A stretch of DNA of 64,000 bases from Sistotremastrum niveocremeum HHB9708. Lineage: Eukaryota > Basidiomycota > Agaricomycetes > Sistotremastrales > Sistotremastraceae. A model generated the notes under the pieces. The model worked only from the letters and a program-made list of their open reading frames with translations, was not told the origin of the DNA and did no database searches. The DNA lies in NCBI GenBank assembly GCA_001630475.1, contig KV419417.1, forward strand, positions 260,174 through 324,173. Reading direction: 5' to 3'. A program made the translations under genes and the position numbers. This document shows, piece after piece, positions 38,068 through 49,214 of this stretch; position 1 is the stretch's first letter, and every line of letters starts with the position of its first letter.

Positions 38068-39356
38068 TTACACGACAGCGAATGCGGAGCCACCAGCTTG
38101 AGCGTCGATGTCGATGACTTCCTGAAGACCGACAACTTCGAAGAATGATTTGGGGTCCATGCCTTGAGCCGAAGACCAGTCGGTTCCGGTTTTCTTCAAG
38201 GAGGTGAGGGCGGAGCGGAGAGCGTGGACCATGGCGACGGCGGAAACCAACGAGAAAACTAAAAGTAGAATAAGCAACCGAGATAGGATGCGCAGACTAC
38301 AAGACCTACTGATGATCTTGGCACCGGTCTCTTCAGCCTCTTTGCAAGTGAATGAAGGAGTAAGACCGCCTGCAATGACGTTGCACAGAACGGGGGTAGG
38401 TGCGAGGTACTCGACGGTCTTCCTGAGATCCTGGATGGTTCTCACACCCTCGATGAAGCAAACATCAGCGCCGACATCAGAGGCAGCTTTCAGTCGCTTC
38501 AAGGCCTCTTCCATGCCGAGGACCTGAGCGGAATCGGTACGAGCGATGATGACAATGTCGGAATCATGAATGCGTTCTCGCGCGATGACAGCAGCGCGAA
38601 TGCGGGCCAGGAACTCCTCAGTTGAAACAACTGATTTCCCGAGCAAGTGACCGCATCGCTTGGTTTGGACCTGGTCTTCGATATGGAGAGCGGCGACACC
38701 GGCACGGTCATATTGAGTGAGAGTACGGGCAACCATTGAAGGTCCACCGAAACCAGTATCAGCGTCGGCGATCAAAGGAGTGGAAGGCGACAGTCCGGCG
38801 ACCATAGTAGCGTTCTATGAATGACGTCAGCGGATGTCTTTGGGCGCTTACTCGAGATTCTTACCTGGACGAAGTCGTTGAGAGTAGCGATGGCGAGATC
38901 GGGTTGGCCGAGACGGGAGGCAGTGGTAGCGGCACCGCTAAGAGAATAGAATATTAGACAAAGCCGATAGAAGGAACCAGTATAAAGTATAGGCTTACCT
39001 TTGGTACAAGCAATCGAATCCACATTCCAGGGCAACACGGGCACTCAGACCATCGCAGATACCGGGAGCAACCTTGATGAAGGTTATAAGCTTGCGCGAG
39101 AGGCAGAGCGAGGAAGTGTACTTACCACGATACCGGGACGGGCGAGCATTTGGCGAAGACGGGTAGATGCTTTCTTGGACAAAGGCATGTTCAGGTCACC
39201 GTGGTCAATGCCCTTGAAGATGCCCCATTTCTTAGGCTTCTCGGGTTCTTCGACTCCGTTAGTGTGAACGTCGTCGGTACCGGCAACCTTTTGGGTTTCG
39301 TCATTGACGAGGACCTGTTCTTCGGAGGTGTTGGAGACGACTTCTGGGGCAACCAT
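38068..39356 (-). CDS. Isocitrate lyase/PEP-mutase superfamily enzyme
   Basis: Five exons (39126-39356, 38999-39072, 38865-38937, 38310-38814, 38068-38258) give 357 residues. The superfamily cleaves or forms C-C (or C-P) bonds in 2-hydroxy-dicarboxylic acids with Mg2+. Visible landmarks are GICDGLSARVALECGFDCLY, LIADADTGFGG (Mg2+-binding Asp pair), ALHIEDQV, the signature KRCGHLLGK with the catalytic Cys of isocitrate and methylisocitrate lyases, IIARTDSAQVLGMEEAL and ADVCFIEG. The short length (against about 550 in true isocitrate lyase) places it with oxaloacetate hydrolase, dimethylmalate lyase and carboxyphosphonoenolpyruvate mutase-like proteins. Oxaloacetate hydrolase would fit an oxalate-making wood-decay fungus, but I cannot separate these subfamilies by eye. 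An in-frame upstream ATG at 39410 is possible; the later one is preferred because of its MVAPE start. Confidence 0.88.
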
Positions 39357-41671
39357 TGTACAAAGATCTGGATAGAAGAGGTGTGCGAAGTGGAAGGGAG
39401 AGGAAAGCAAGCGGTGGAAGTGGTGTGAGGAGACAAGAAACGCGGTTCAAGCCACGCCTTTATACGGTTCAGAGCGACAAGCGGTGCCAAGTCGTAAGGC
39501 CCTCCGCCGATCTCAAGATACGGACTGACGCCGACAGTCACGAACTTCGTTAGTAGGGCGGTGTTAGATGAACGCTGTAGATGCAGAAGATAGCTTGGCC
39601 GAACACCCCACGACTGAGAGCTCCGTCAGCTTCGAGAAATGCGCCATGAGAAAGAGCATCAAAGAGCACGTTCACAGTGTGGACAATATCCAACGCCAAG
39701 GTCCTCGTGTTTCATTAGTGATTACGCTGCGCTGTACACGGTTCTGAAGATAGGTCGATTACGAGTTTGTTGCTTGTGCCATATTTCCACGAAGGCTCAC
39801 GATCAGGAATAAATCGTTTAATTAGATAAGTTAAACTCCCATAAAAGGCTTCCTTTCCGACAGAACGGAGGGCTTGGCGGTGCTACTCCTCGGGAACTAG
39901 AAGCGAGTAGTCATGGAACCATTAAAATCCTAGCGGAACCGAGTCTTCTCTTGCCGTATGATCATCGGGCAAGTGTCGCCTCCTACACTGCAATGACACA
40001 CTTCGCAATTATCTTCAATATTAAATGAAGCCAATCTTGAGCGGATGTTGCGGCCAAACAGCACTTTGAATTTCGGAGCGCTGGACGCTGGACACCGGAA
40101 AGGTGAGGATGATATGATGGAGACTTCTGTTCATCTCCCACCCCGCAAGAACGACGTAGACAACCCCACGCAAGACGAGCATACGGATGCCCGCCCCAAG
40201 TCAGCAGCAAAGCAGCTCTCTAGAAAGTACCCAGTAATCGGCATTAGAGCGGAAAGCTGCAGAGATGCAGACTTTATCGTCGGAGTTTGAAACCTTGCAC
40301 AATGCGGTTTTCCCGCAATCGCCTTCGATTCCCATACATTTCAGTCTCCGTTGTGTCCACCGATGAGGACGTAGAATCTGCGGAGACGCGCAGCCAAGAG
40401 CTGTGCACAACTTCTTGTCCCAAAGTGGGTGTGACAGATTCTTGGACAGATTTAGAAGCGATTATCTAAAAGCTGAAGCGTTGGCACGTTATTGAAGTGA
40501 AGGGGGAAATGAAATCTGGATATCATTATGTTTTCGGCACACCAAACCATCCGGTGCTTCTGAGCTGGCCGCAAATTCAAAGCCTACAAGACGGGGCTCG
40601 ATGGAGGAACACCAGCCGTCAGAGCCACGACTGCATGAAGAGCCGTTTCGGTGAATATTGTCTCAGCCAGCGAGCGAGGTCTAGACATCACAGGGTCGTC
40701 CGGAAGGCTGACTCCAAGTTTCGCTTGCTATACGACCTAACTTGTCGTTTGTTGCCCAAGTTACGTCGGCAGGAGTTACAAGGACCCGAGACCACAAGAC
40801 TTCGATCTGTCAATTCAGGGGTTTAGAGAACCTCAGAGTCGAGATCCACAGCCGGTACTGTCCGCCAGAAGAGGATAAACGGTTGTTGACGGGATACGTT
40901 CCTCGAATGCATACACGTAGCTGCGCCGGCGGAGACCACAGGTAGGATCCATGATCGTACTGTGAGCAAGATCAGCAGCTAGAGTTTCAGAGGCTCCCCG
41001 TGCGGAATTCCTAATGAGAGTCGTAGGAGATAGAAGTCTCTTGTACCTCCTTTGGGAACGTAGATAACTTTGACGGTGAGAACCTTGTCTTATCAGATTA
41101 ACTATATTTGGTAGGTTAGGATAGCCGAGCTTTTGACCACATTGAAGGCTCCAGCAGGAACTCTTGAGGATTCCAAATCATGCGCGGTTTCTGGAAAGAT
41201 TACATCGCGTATCTTGGCTCCTGGGAACGCGCTGACTGTTGATCTCTGTGCACGTATGTATGCGTTGACTTCTGGAAAGAAACAGTTCGGTCACAAGTGC
41301 AAGTCGCCCAGAAAGAGATCCGGTAATGAATGCTTGGAAAGGCGTCAGTGAGTGTCTTTGTTCAGTTGTTCGACCGACCGGCGTCACGCTTAGGCGGAAT
41401 GAACTCGGGAAAGACAAAGGTGCAGGGATTGATCTTGAACGAACAGTGAAGCCTGGGATGGTCGTACTGACCGCCTTTGACGCGTCTAGCAACGCCCGTT
41501 GAAACCAGGTGCAGCAGAGATGGACGCCAGAGAGAGAACGGAAGAGGGCACGTGACCGCGTCGCTGTTCTTTGAGCTCGACGTTCAGCCCGACGTTCGGC
41601 ATCCAAGCCCACGACTTTACGACTCCAGACGATCATTACGTTCCTATTTTATCTTTCTATATTATATCTCC
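39357..41671. other. Intergenic between divergent genes, no gene recognised
   Basis: About 2.3 kb. Several frames of 70-150 codons overlap in different phases (for example 41178-41636 minus) without motifs. A TATA-like TATTATAT sits directly before the ATG at 41672. I see nothing else I can support. Confidence 0.35.
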
Positions 41672-43747
41672 ATGCGACCAGGTCGACACAGCTCAGAGAT
41701 TTGGCGCAAGACTAGGCTATTGACACTGCATCCTACGGGGCACACCACCCAATATTTCGCTCGTTCAGAAACCAAATCCAACAAAAATGAAGAGAAGACT
41801 ACGAAGAAGGAACAGCCTACAGCATCATCAACAAGACAGGACGACGTCCACGCCTCCAATCCGCCACCGCCCCTGCCCATCTTGGGAGTTCCTCAAACGT
41901 CGAGCCACGCAGCGACCTCAAGCAAGGCACCCCTCGCAGCTCCCGCTTCGTCTGCTGCAGGAAAGCCTACATCTTTACCGTCTTCCATACTGCATTCAGC
42001 CTCGTTGATTCCCCCGAGTGTACTTTCTATCACGGATATTCACGCGACTGCGCCTGGCGCTGTTCTCCCGGGCCCGCTCTCGACCGTAATCCCCACTTTT
42101 GGAAATGTGCCACCAATGTCATCTTCAGCGTATCATCTCACCTCTCCGATCGTTGTCAGCATCCCAAGCTCCACACCTTCATTCCAGACTCATTCCGCAT
42201 CGCCGACTCATGCACCGACGGCATCATCTCATTCGTCTGGCTCGTCCATCGCTTTAATCGTCGCTGGCGCAGTTGCAGCATTAGGAGTCTTGACAGTTGC
42301 GATTTTCGTCATACGTCGTCTCTTCACCAATCGTAAAAGAGCTCGCGATTCAGCGCAAAATTTCTCTCCAGCCCTCGGGTTACCAGGTGCATCCAGTCCG
42401 TTCTGGGGTGACGACACGAAAGACCACAACTTGTTCAACAACGTTCCTCATTCCGAGAAAGACAAGAATTGGGCTTCACTCTTCCCAGAACCGCCGAGAC
42501 GCGCGCCTGTCCCTGCGCAAAAATCTACCTTCGCTCCTTGGCATTCGTCTCCGAAACTGCCACTGCAGATTTCGAAGCCACAGGCAGTCGTTCTCCCCGA
42601 TTTCCTCACTATACATCAGGACGCTGCATTCGATCAAGGGCAGGCTGAGCTGATGAAAGTCGAAATGGGAGCTAGAGTCGTCCCGCAACTTCGTGTCACC
42701 AATTCGGATGATCCGTTCTCATCATCCGGCAGTGAAGGGACCTTGCAGTATCATCCACAACAAGGAAAGAAGATAGCTCTTCCCCCGTCGTCGTCCAAGG
42801 GAAGCAACTATTCGGAGAGTCAGGGGATCACGACGTCATCGAGCAAAGGAAGTCTTGGAAGCAGTTCTTCTGGACCCAATCTTGCAGGGAGAGGAACGAG
42901 AATCGGTGCAAGTCGCACGGAACCATCGTTTGCTTACTCTCAGTCCGAGAAAGAGGTGCGAATATCTGCTAAAACCATTGATCGATGATTGACTGGTGTC
43001 TTGTAGATCGCGTATGCCGTTCAACCTGTGGAACCGATGCCACGTCTAATGAAGCCAAGCCTGAAGCCAGCATCCACGACACGTAAACTCCGCACTTCGA
43101 TGTCTCATCAACCATCGGTCCCTCCGCTACAAGTCAGCAAGAGCGCGAATTATCGTCCCACGGGCAGAAAGCCACAACGGAGCGAAGAAGAACAACGAAG
43201 ACGCGAAACGAAAGCGCTCACATCGGCCCTCGGGCTCAGTTCGCCTCCCACACCTTCGATGTACTCTCCGTCCATTGCCCCATCCTCTCCCACTAGGGCC
43301 GATCACTCCAACGAACCGATGCCCGGCTTCACGATGCTCAATAAAGCGCCGGAGACCCCGCGTCTTACAGTTGCATCGCCTACGATGGAGAGTCTAAGTC
43401 CGGTTGGAAAATGGATGTTCGCCGAATATGACGATGACGATCGAACTATCGGAAGCCCCAGCCTCCCGTACCTTGTACAATCACCATCTTTGCCAAGCAC
43501 GGTCCTGGAGCGCGAATCTTCGATGAGGAGACTGAAGGTCGACGCCAAGCCCCCGCGGCTCCCTTCCCCTCCTCCTATCCCTTCCTTAGCGCAGCTTGCT
43601 CTTGCGACGAACCAGCCTGATTATCGAAGTCCGACGTATAGCATCTATGGACTTTATGACGCTGAAAATCAGGAGATGCGCAAGAGTCGACGAAGTACCA
43701 TGTTGGGCGATTCTTTGATAGGACGCAGGAGCATGTTCGGATTGTGA
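41672..43747 (+). CDS. Single-pass membrane protein with Ser/Pro-rich outer region
   Basis: Two exons (41672-42955, 43007-43747) give 674 residues. Residues about 50-185 are rich in Ser, Thr, Pro and Ala, as in O-glycosylated outer segments. Then comes one clear membrane span, SIALIVAGAVAALGVLTVAI, followed by a positive stop-transfer sequence (RRLFTNRKRARDS). The long cytosolic part is polar with Ser clusters, SPSSP-like runs and short conserved blocks (NPFWGDD-like SPFWGDDTKDHN, FTMLNKAPETPRL, SPVGKWMFAEYDDDDRTIG). Fungal proteins of this layout are common and mostly uncharacterised; some act as wall-stress sensors, but no such domain is visible. The N-terminus lacks a good signal peptide, so the true start or a first intron may be missed; the frame is open upstream to 41477. 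Confidence 0.7.
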
Positions 43748-44581
43748 CTTTCTCAAACCCTCATTTACATTGTATCCGTCCACTGTATGAACAACCTTTT
43801 GTATAATTCTCGATTTGTATCGCTACTATAGACAACATAGAAATTGTAAAGATCCTTCACGGCCAACGACAGAACCGCTTGTTTCTTGTGATTGTCATCA
43901 TTGTTCGGTAAAATGACAATGATGCGGCTGAAGGCACGCTAACTCAATCATGCCCGTCTTTGTCTGAAGCTAGATTAAATCCCGTGAAGTGGTCGATATT
44001 GATATACTCACGGAATGAAACAACAGTGAGCATTTAAGCTTGCCTCAGGCTCATACTCCGGAGGGAATTAACGCTGAAAGTAGCAATGTCGCAAACTCGG
44101 TGTCAGAACCTTGGCACGGGTGTGCGAAATAGAAGGGCACGTCCGCTTGAGGTCAGAGCATGTCTTCAATCTTATGAACCCTCCGTTGTATCTAGCACCA
44201 TGATTGTAATTGCACTCGAAGAATAGTGAGCACTGAGCATGACACTAAGCCGAGGATGATCGGCAGGAATGACAGTGAAGGACTTGAGAATCGTTCTGGA
44301 AAAATCTCGAACAAGAGACAACATCACCCATCTCACCTGCTTGTCCTCCGGGCAAAAGCGATAAAAAAATACTCGCACCAAATCAAGTCGAACTTGGAAT
44401 TGCAATGTCGAGGCCATATACACAAGTACAAACAAAACGCCGCGTCGTGCATCCGGCTCTCCGACGACGCGCCACGCGGACTCCGAAATTTCGGGCTCAG
44501 CTTCGGAGAAATTTTTCAGGGCCCCCTCAACTTCTCCATCAATTTGCGGGCTCAAATCCTGATCAAAAGACGTAAAAGAAA
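43748..44581. other. Intergenic, no gene recognised
   Basis: Holds the 3' UTR of the membrane-protein gene, then spacer up to the tRNA. Open frames on both strands at 44172-44600 overlap each other and are not supported. Confidence 0.4.
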
Positions 44582-44686
44582 TGGCGAAACCCGGGGTTGA
44601 ACCGGGGACCTTTAGATTACGTAATCACCGGCTTCAATCGGGACTCGGACTTCAGTCTACTGCTCTCCCAACTGAGCTATTTCGCC
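44582..44686 (-). tRNA. tRNA-Phe(GAA): tRNA-Phe (GAA) with 32-nt intron
   Basis: On the minus strand the acceptor arms GGCGAAA and TTTCGCC pair perfectly over seven bases and the discriminator base is A (44582). The D-arm reads GCTCAGTTGGGAGAGC. The anticodon loop CTGAAG-A carries anticodon GAA, and the T-arm holds GGTTCAACCCC. A 32-nt intron (44618-44649) sits after position 37, the standard place for nuclear tRNA introns. The outermost anticodon-stem pair appears to be G27-A43, a mismatch. Type 2 promoter boxes A and B are present within the gene. It is the only tRNA gene I can support in the window. Confidence 0.95.
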
Positions 44687-45215
44687 AGATGAACAGGGGT
44701 CCACAAATATCAATCATAGCTCCCACGTGTTTCTACTCCAAGGAACAGCTCTATATATGGTAGCAGGACCTCCGGAAGAGCCCACGCTCTTCAGCGATCA
44801 CAATTCATCAAACAATGTCAACAATGTCAAGTTCAATGTTTGTTTATTGTACCCACAGACCCATTAGCCATTTTCTGTTACATAACACTCCTCTCGCTGT
44901 TCTGAATGAGCAATCATCATAAACTGACTATACCAAGGAGCAAGGGGCATGCATCGGCAAATGCCGAGACACAGGGTGGAACCCAAGGTCCGTGCACAAT
45001 CGGCAACTTCGGCATGTTCGCAACACGGCTTCAACTTCCCATAAGTCCGCAGCGTCTCTTGCCATTCCGTCCGCCGCGAAATTCAAGACATATAACTTTC
45101 GTGACGCTGGGATCATATCAGGACATATCTAGACGAAGGTTATGAGAGGGTCTCATGCTCATAAATGTCCCTGAATCGTGCTTTCAATTTTTCCCCCTAT
45201 GAAAGTCCCTGCAAT
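44687..45215. other. Intergenic up to the hAT element
   Basis: About 530 bases with no gene seen. The last eight bases, CCTGCAAT (45208-45215), are the left target duplication of the following element. Confidence 0.4.
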
Positions 45216-45724
45216 TAGTGTTCTGAGGTCCAGTCGCGACTGGACTTTTGACCCCCAGAGGGTGCGACTGGCAACTGCCGGTCCGGTTGCCGTCCAAAAT
45301 TTTGCATGACTGGCAACTGCAACTGCGGTTGCGGTCCGGCGACCGGTCACGGCTGCGACCAGTTGCGCAACCAGTCATGGCCAGTTTTTCCAGTCACAAC
45401 TGGTCTTTTATCAATATTTTAATCATTATTATATTATATAGACTGTATATATACCTCATATGATATGTTAGATGCATATAGAGACCAATATATACCAGAT
45501 ATGTCACTATAAACACCCATTTGAGACCCAAAATACCCTCTGAGTACCCTGGTTGGGGACCCTTAAGGGTCCTCGGTTGCGACCACGGTCATGACCGGTC
45601 ATGACTGCGGTTGCCGGTTGCCTGATTTTCCAGAAACCTAGGCGACCGGCAACTGCGGTCCGGTCACGGTCCAGTCGCGACTGCCGGTTGCCACCGGTCA
45701 CGGCAACTGGACCTTGGAACACTA
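45216..45724. mobile_element. Non-autonomous hAT-type DNA transposon (MITE)
   Basis: A complete 509-bp element. The left end TAGTGTTCTGAGGTCCAGT matches the inverted right end TAGTGTTCCAAGGTCCAGT with two mismatches in 19 bases. Both ends are flanked by a perfect 8-bp duplication CCTGCAAT (45208-45215 and 45725-45732), the size made by hAT transposases. The arms are dense in GCAACTG/CAGTTGC and ACCGG/CCGGT words in both orientations, typical of subterminal transposase-binding repeats. The middle (about 45420-45510) is AT-rich. There is no coding capacity, so it would need a transposase made elsewhere. The perfect target duplication suggests a fairly recent insertion. Confidence 0.85.
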
Positions 45725-45732
45725 CCTGCAAT

Positions 45733-46183
45733 CGCCAATAACTTCCGTAGACGCTTGAGATGTCAAACAGAGATCGTCGTAAACAAATGATTTGCTTCCT
45801 TCTTCTTGCTCTGAGTCTTTCTTTTTTGAGCTCATGAGGAATACGAGTACCAAGTCATTATTTGGCGCAGATTTGTTATGTATTTCCAGGTAGAAGCAAC
45901 TGTACATATGGCGGTGGCACTTGAATAAGGTGCACTTTACAGTCACATCTTTATGCCTCATCCACTAGTACTGGTATATAATCGTCAAACCTCGTTCGAA
46001 AGTCAGGGAAAATGCCAGAAATGTCACTCTCGATTGCTGTCAAACTGTCAAGGAAGAAGAGTCGTGTGGCGTGGGAAGGAGTCTCTATATTCGGGAGCTT
46101 TTGAGGTTCTTCGGAGTTAGGATTGCTTGGCGCCGCGACCTGAAGATGCCGAGAGTTGCCGATTGTGCACGGACCTTGGGTTC
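45733..46183. other. Intergenic, no gene recognised
   Basis: About 450 bases right of the hAT element with short frames only. Confidence 0.35.
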
Positions 46184-46267
46184 CACAGGGTGGGTAGCAA
46201 GGTCAGTGCGAAGAGTGACATCATTTCCGAAAGGTTCCGAAACGGACATAACTCGATATCGGTCCCG
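46184..46267 (+). repeat. Dispersed repeat, forward copy
   Basis: About 84 bp that recurs in inverted orientation at 47020-47106. Shared blocks include GGGTGGGTAGCAA / CTGTGGGTAGCAA, GTGACATCATTTCCGAA (identical in both) and ACGGACATAAC (identical). Overall identity looks near 75-80 percent by eye. The pair is about 750 bp apart; no target duplication was found. Confidence 0.65.
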
Positions 46268-47019
46268 TAATCCGGCTAACTTTTGATCTCCGCTGCCCTC
46301 GCACCTGCTCTCGCCCGCTCTCCTCTCGTCCGTCCCTCTGACACAGGGCTCTTTTCCAACGCGTCAAATTCGATCGAGACAACAAAATCTCGTGTTTAGA
46401 TCGTAAGATGAGGATATCAGTAAGTACTGAGCCCCGGAATGTAGAAATGCTGAGACTGACTTCAATTTTCGCGGCTCGCAGTGCTAGGTGGTCATTACGC
46501 GTCGAGACACGCGACAATCTCAGGGGGACTCGTGAGCTGGAGGATAGGACGAGGAGGAATGACATGGCGGCTCAGTGGACACTCAGTGCGCGCGTAGATA
46601 GGCCCGTTTCCCCCCATCTTCTGCGTCCTGCTCTCTTCTTTCCTTTTTCTTTCTCTTTTGTGATAGCATGTGCTACGGGCAGTCATTCATTCAAATCTCT
46701 GTGTACTTTATTGTAGATATCTCAATACATGTATGTAAATCATTCAACTGAGGCATTCAAGTGAAAAGTGGCTCATCCTATCTGATTTTCTCGGATTCAT
46801 GATCTGCTGGTATAAGTATTGCTGTTCTTGAACAGATGACGAGATAAGCCAGTAAAGACTTATAGGAATGTGGCAAGAGTATCATTTTTAAGGTAATCTA
46901 CATGAGCACCACTGAACCTGACATCACTACGATACTTTCGAGCGAGAGACAACGGACTTGTCGCAGCGAAGTTGTCTTCGGCTGCTGAGCTGGCCAGGTC
47001 TTGAGCTGAGCCGGGGTCG
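46268..47019. other. Spacer between inverted repeat copies
   Basis: No gene recognised. If the two flanking copies are ends of one element, this would be its interior, but it encodes nothing recognisable. Confidence 0.3.
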
Positions 47020-47106
47020 CGGAACGGACATCGCGTTATGTCCGTGTCGGAATTCCCCTTCGGAAATGATGTCACTTTGCGCACGGACTTTGCTACCCAC
47101 AGGGTG
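47020..47106 (-). repeat. Dispersed repeat, inverted copy
   Basis: Inverted partner of 46184-46267; contains GTGACATCATTTCCGAA and ACGGACATAAC on the minus strand. It directly abuts the direct repeat at 47109. Confidence 0.65.
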
Positions 47107-47108
47107 GT

Positions 47109-47166
47109 CAGGGTCAGGGTTCCCGAGGGCCTTAAATAAAATTTTCGACATACTTTTTAAATTATT
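47109..47166 (+). repeat. Direct repeat unit 1
   Basis: CAGGGTCAGGGT-type start followed by GGCCTTAAATAAAATTTTCGACAT, written here as GGCCTTAAATAAA and TTTTCGAC. The same order occurs at 47483-47545, and a shorter piece (GGAGGCCTTAAAT) at 47438-47450. Confidence 0.55.
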
Positions 47167-47260
47167 CTACACACCGTCTGAGCGTGTATTCGAATGATAT
47201 ATATGCCCAGAATGATGCTACGCTCGCGAGAAACAGGTTTAAGTTGTGGTGGTGGTTGCC

Positions 47261-47346
47261 GTGACAAGCAGCCTCCCTGGTGGTCACGTTGTCACACTTA
47301 TGTCACCTTCCGGAGTCATGGTCACATCAATGTCACTACTTGTGAC
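47261..47346. repeat. Cluster of GTCAC/GTGAC pentamers
   Basis: Seven copies in 86 bases: GTCAC at 47283, 47291, 47302, 47321 and 47332; GTGAC at 47261 and 47342. The two outer copies are inverted relative to the inner five. The function is unknown; it could be a cluster of protein-binding sites or decayed subterminal repeats. Confidence 0.5.
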
Positions 47347-47482
47347 AAACTAACACTCTTCAAGGCAAACACCTCGCGGACGTTTCTGGGCCACGGACAC
47401 AGCTACTGAAGCCTGTTGGGGAGCTTGGGAATCAGTCGGAGGCCTTAAATCAATATATTTATTATTTTCGGAGTTTCAATTT

Positions 47483-47545
47483 CAGGGTACAGGGTCACAG
47501 AGGCCTTAAATAAATTTTTCGACGTGATGTCTAAAAATTTTATTA
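47483..47545 (+). repeat. Direct repeat unit 2
   Basis: Second copy of the unit at 47109-47166, with CAGGGTACAGGGTCAC, GGCCTTAAATAAA and TTTTTCGAC, about 375 bp downstream in the same orientation. Confidence 0.55.
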
Positions 47546-47916
47546 CGCATGCCCCTTGCCAAGGAGTACCACTGGCACTGAGCAATACATCCCATTCATC
47601 CCATCATCAGATACAGTAATCGAACAACATAAACAGCATGAAAAGCAATGTTTGTTTACACCCGCGGGTTTTGCGTCGCGAGCTACTTTGTATCGCAAAC
47701 CTCCAATCTCACAGATGCTCGGATTCACTTCTTTCTGAGAAGCAACCACCTTACGACCCGCCCATCTAATCCTCTTGGATATGCAGCGTCTCCTCTTGGA
47801 AACAATATTGCTCTGTATCATTACCAGAGATATCTCAATACCACACAATATTATACAACAGGATGCGGAGAAAACGGAGACAAACGGAGAACTTGAAGGA
47901 CGTTGGACGAAACATA
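47546..47916. other. Intergenic, 3' side of DUF7330 copy D
   Basis: No gene recognised; overlapping short frames only. Confidence 0.35.
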
Positions 47917-48829
47917 TCACAACCCGAAGAGCCCACTCCAGAACCCCCTCCCCTTTCCTTTGCCGCTGGGTTCTGCCTCTCCCTCTCCAACATAGAAAAG
48001 CTTGATCGACCCGTGAGTAGTCTTGAGGTGCAATTCATCGCCATGCCAGTCTCCTTTTCCATACCCACAAGCTTCGTAATCTCCAATGAAATGCGAGCCT
48101 TCGCCACCTGTCTCTGAGAAAGTGACCACGTTCGGTGTCATGGCTGGAGCAAACTTGACAGAACCCGTGCTGTTTTTCGTAGTGATGGGACCGACGAAAG
48201 TACGGGGTATGTAAGCCCATACAGCTCCGTTCGTGCTCGACAGCTCGATGTAACATTTCTGGCCCCTCGGTGAGGTCTATACATCATCAGCACAGTTTTA
48301 ACCCAATAATCGAATGGCGTACCAGTTGAATTTCAACGGATCCATTCGTCGTCTGTGCCTTGATCACAGCTCTAGACTGTCGATCATCAGCCACCAGCTC
48401 GACTTTGGCATTGATAGCCCCATTCGTGCTCTTCAATTTCAGATTCGGCCGAATAGTCTCCTTTCCATCGAGTGGCGGGAGCATATTCTGAGGTATCGAC
48501 TTCGTCGTGTCCACACGCCATGTACCTCGTATACTATTATTTGTGCGCTCAATGACTAGATGATTGACAGCGGGGATTTCGGGGTCGGGTGGTATCTCAG
48601 GTTTGGGAGGAACAGGCGATGGAACGGATGATGTGATTGATGATTCGGAGGGCGGAGTGGAGGGCGCTACTGATTCAGAAGTAGAGGCATAGTACGACGG
48701 TGGCTCGTTATCATCCGACCCTTGAATCTGAGCTGTCATCAGCTCATGTCTCACAGAAGTTAAAGGACGTACGGTCTCTCTCTTTGCTCGATCGCTTTGA
48801 GCTTCTGATGAATCTGGTGGAATGAGCAT
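47917..48829 (-). CDS. DUF7330-family protein, copy D
   Basis: Three exons (48773-48829, 48323-48727, 47917-48276), all multiples of three, give 273 residues. The N-terminal linker is Pro/Ser-rich (PPKPEIPPDPEIP). The domain begins VNHLVIERTNNSIRGTWRVD and contains the Gly-Ser beta-like repeats STNGAINAKVEL, TTNGSVEIQL, STNGAVWAYIP, STGSVKFAP and TTHGSIKLFYV, interrupted by PRTFVGPI, FSETGGEGSHFIGDYEACGYG and HGDELHL. The end is a Gly/Lys-rich linker and a FWSGLFGL tail like that of copy A. No targeting signal or enzyme motif is visible. It sits between a repeat mosaic and a long inverted repeat, apart from the cluster at 57.6-62.2 kb. Confidence 0.85.
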
Positions 48830-49069
48830 GTCTGTCGGATTTCGTGAGATGGGCCCCTATATATGATCGTCGGTCGAGGCAGCGCAGTTACCCGCAGCAG
48901 CTGTTTACTTCCGGCTCGACCGCAGAATCATAGCCGCCTTCTTGGTATAATTCATGAAACGTTGACAATTAGCGCCATGGTGCCAACAGGACTGCCTCAG
49001 GTCGTGGAGGAGGAGAGAAGAAAACTCAGTCACGCTAAGCGAGTCGCGCAAGCCAAACTTTACTGGACG
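48830..49069. other. Promoter region of DUF7330 copy D and start of a gene-like fragment
   Basis: The minus-strand promoter of the DUF7330 gene lies here. On the plus strand, from an ATG at about 48978, a frame reads VEEERRKLSHAKRVAQAKLYW before entering the left inverted-repeat arm; this looks coding but no complete gene follows. Confidence 0.3.
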
Positions 49070-49214
49070 ATGCATTACCATTCTCCTTCCCAGAGGCCCC
49101 TCCGGTTATCGCCGAGGGTGAAGTACTAAGCGAACGTTCACTGCGCGACCGGAGGGAGCCTCTGGCACAAAATGGTCTCCGGCTCGCGATCCGATGTCCC
49201 ACGGCCGCTTTTGG
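49070..49214 (+). repeat. Long inverted repeat, left arm
   Basis: 145 bp that match 49723-49864 in reverse orientation almost perfectly; the differences are a 3-base insertion near the outer end and one or two bases near the inner end. One frame is open through the arm (VIAEGEVLSERSLRDRR, then NGLRLAIRCPTA) and ends at a GTAAGT donor, so it may derive from an exon. Confidence 0.85.

Noticed and set aside
41178-41636. 152-codon minus-strand frame antisense to the start of the membrane-protein gene
   Set aside because: Composition is Arg/Ser-rich noise and it overlaps the probable promoter.
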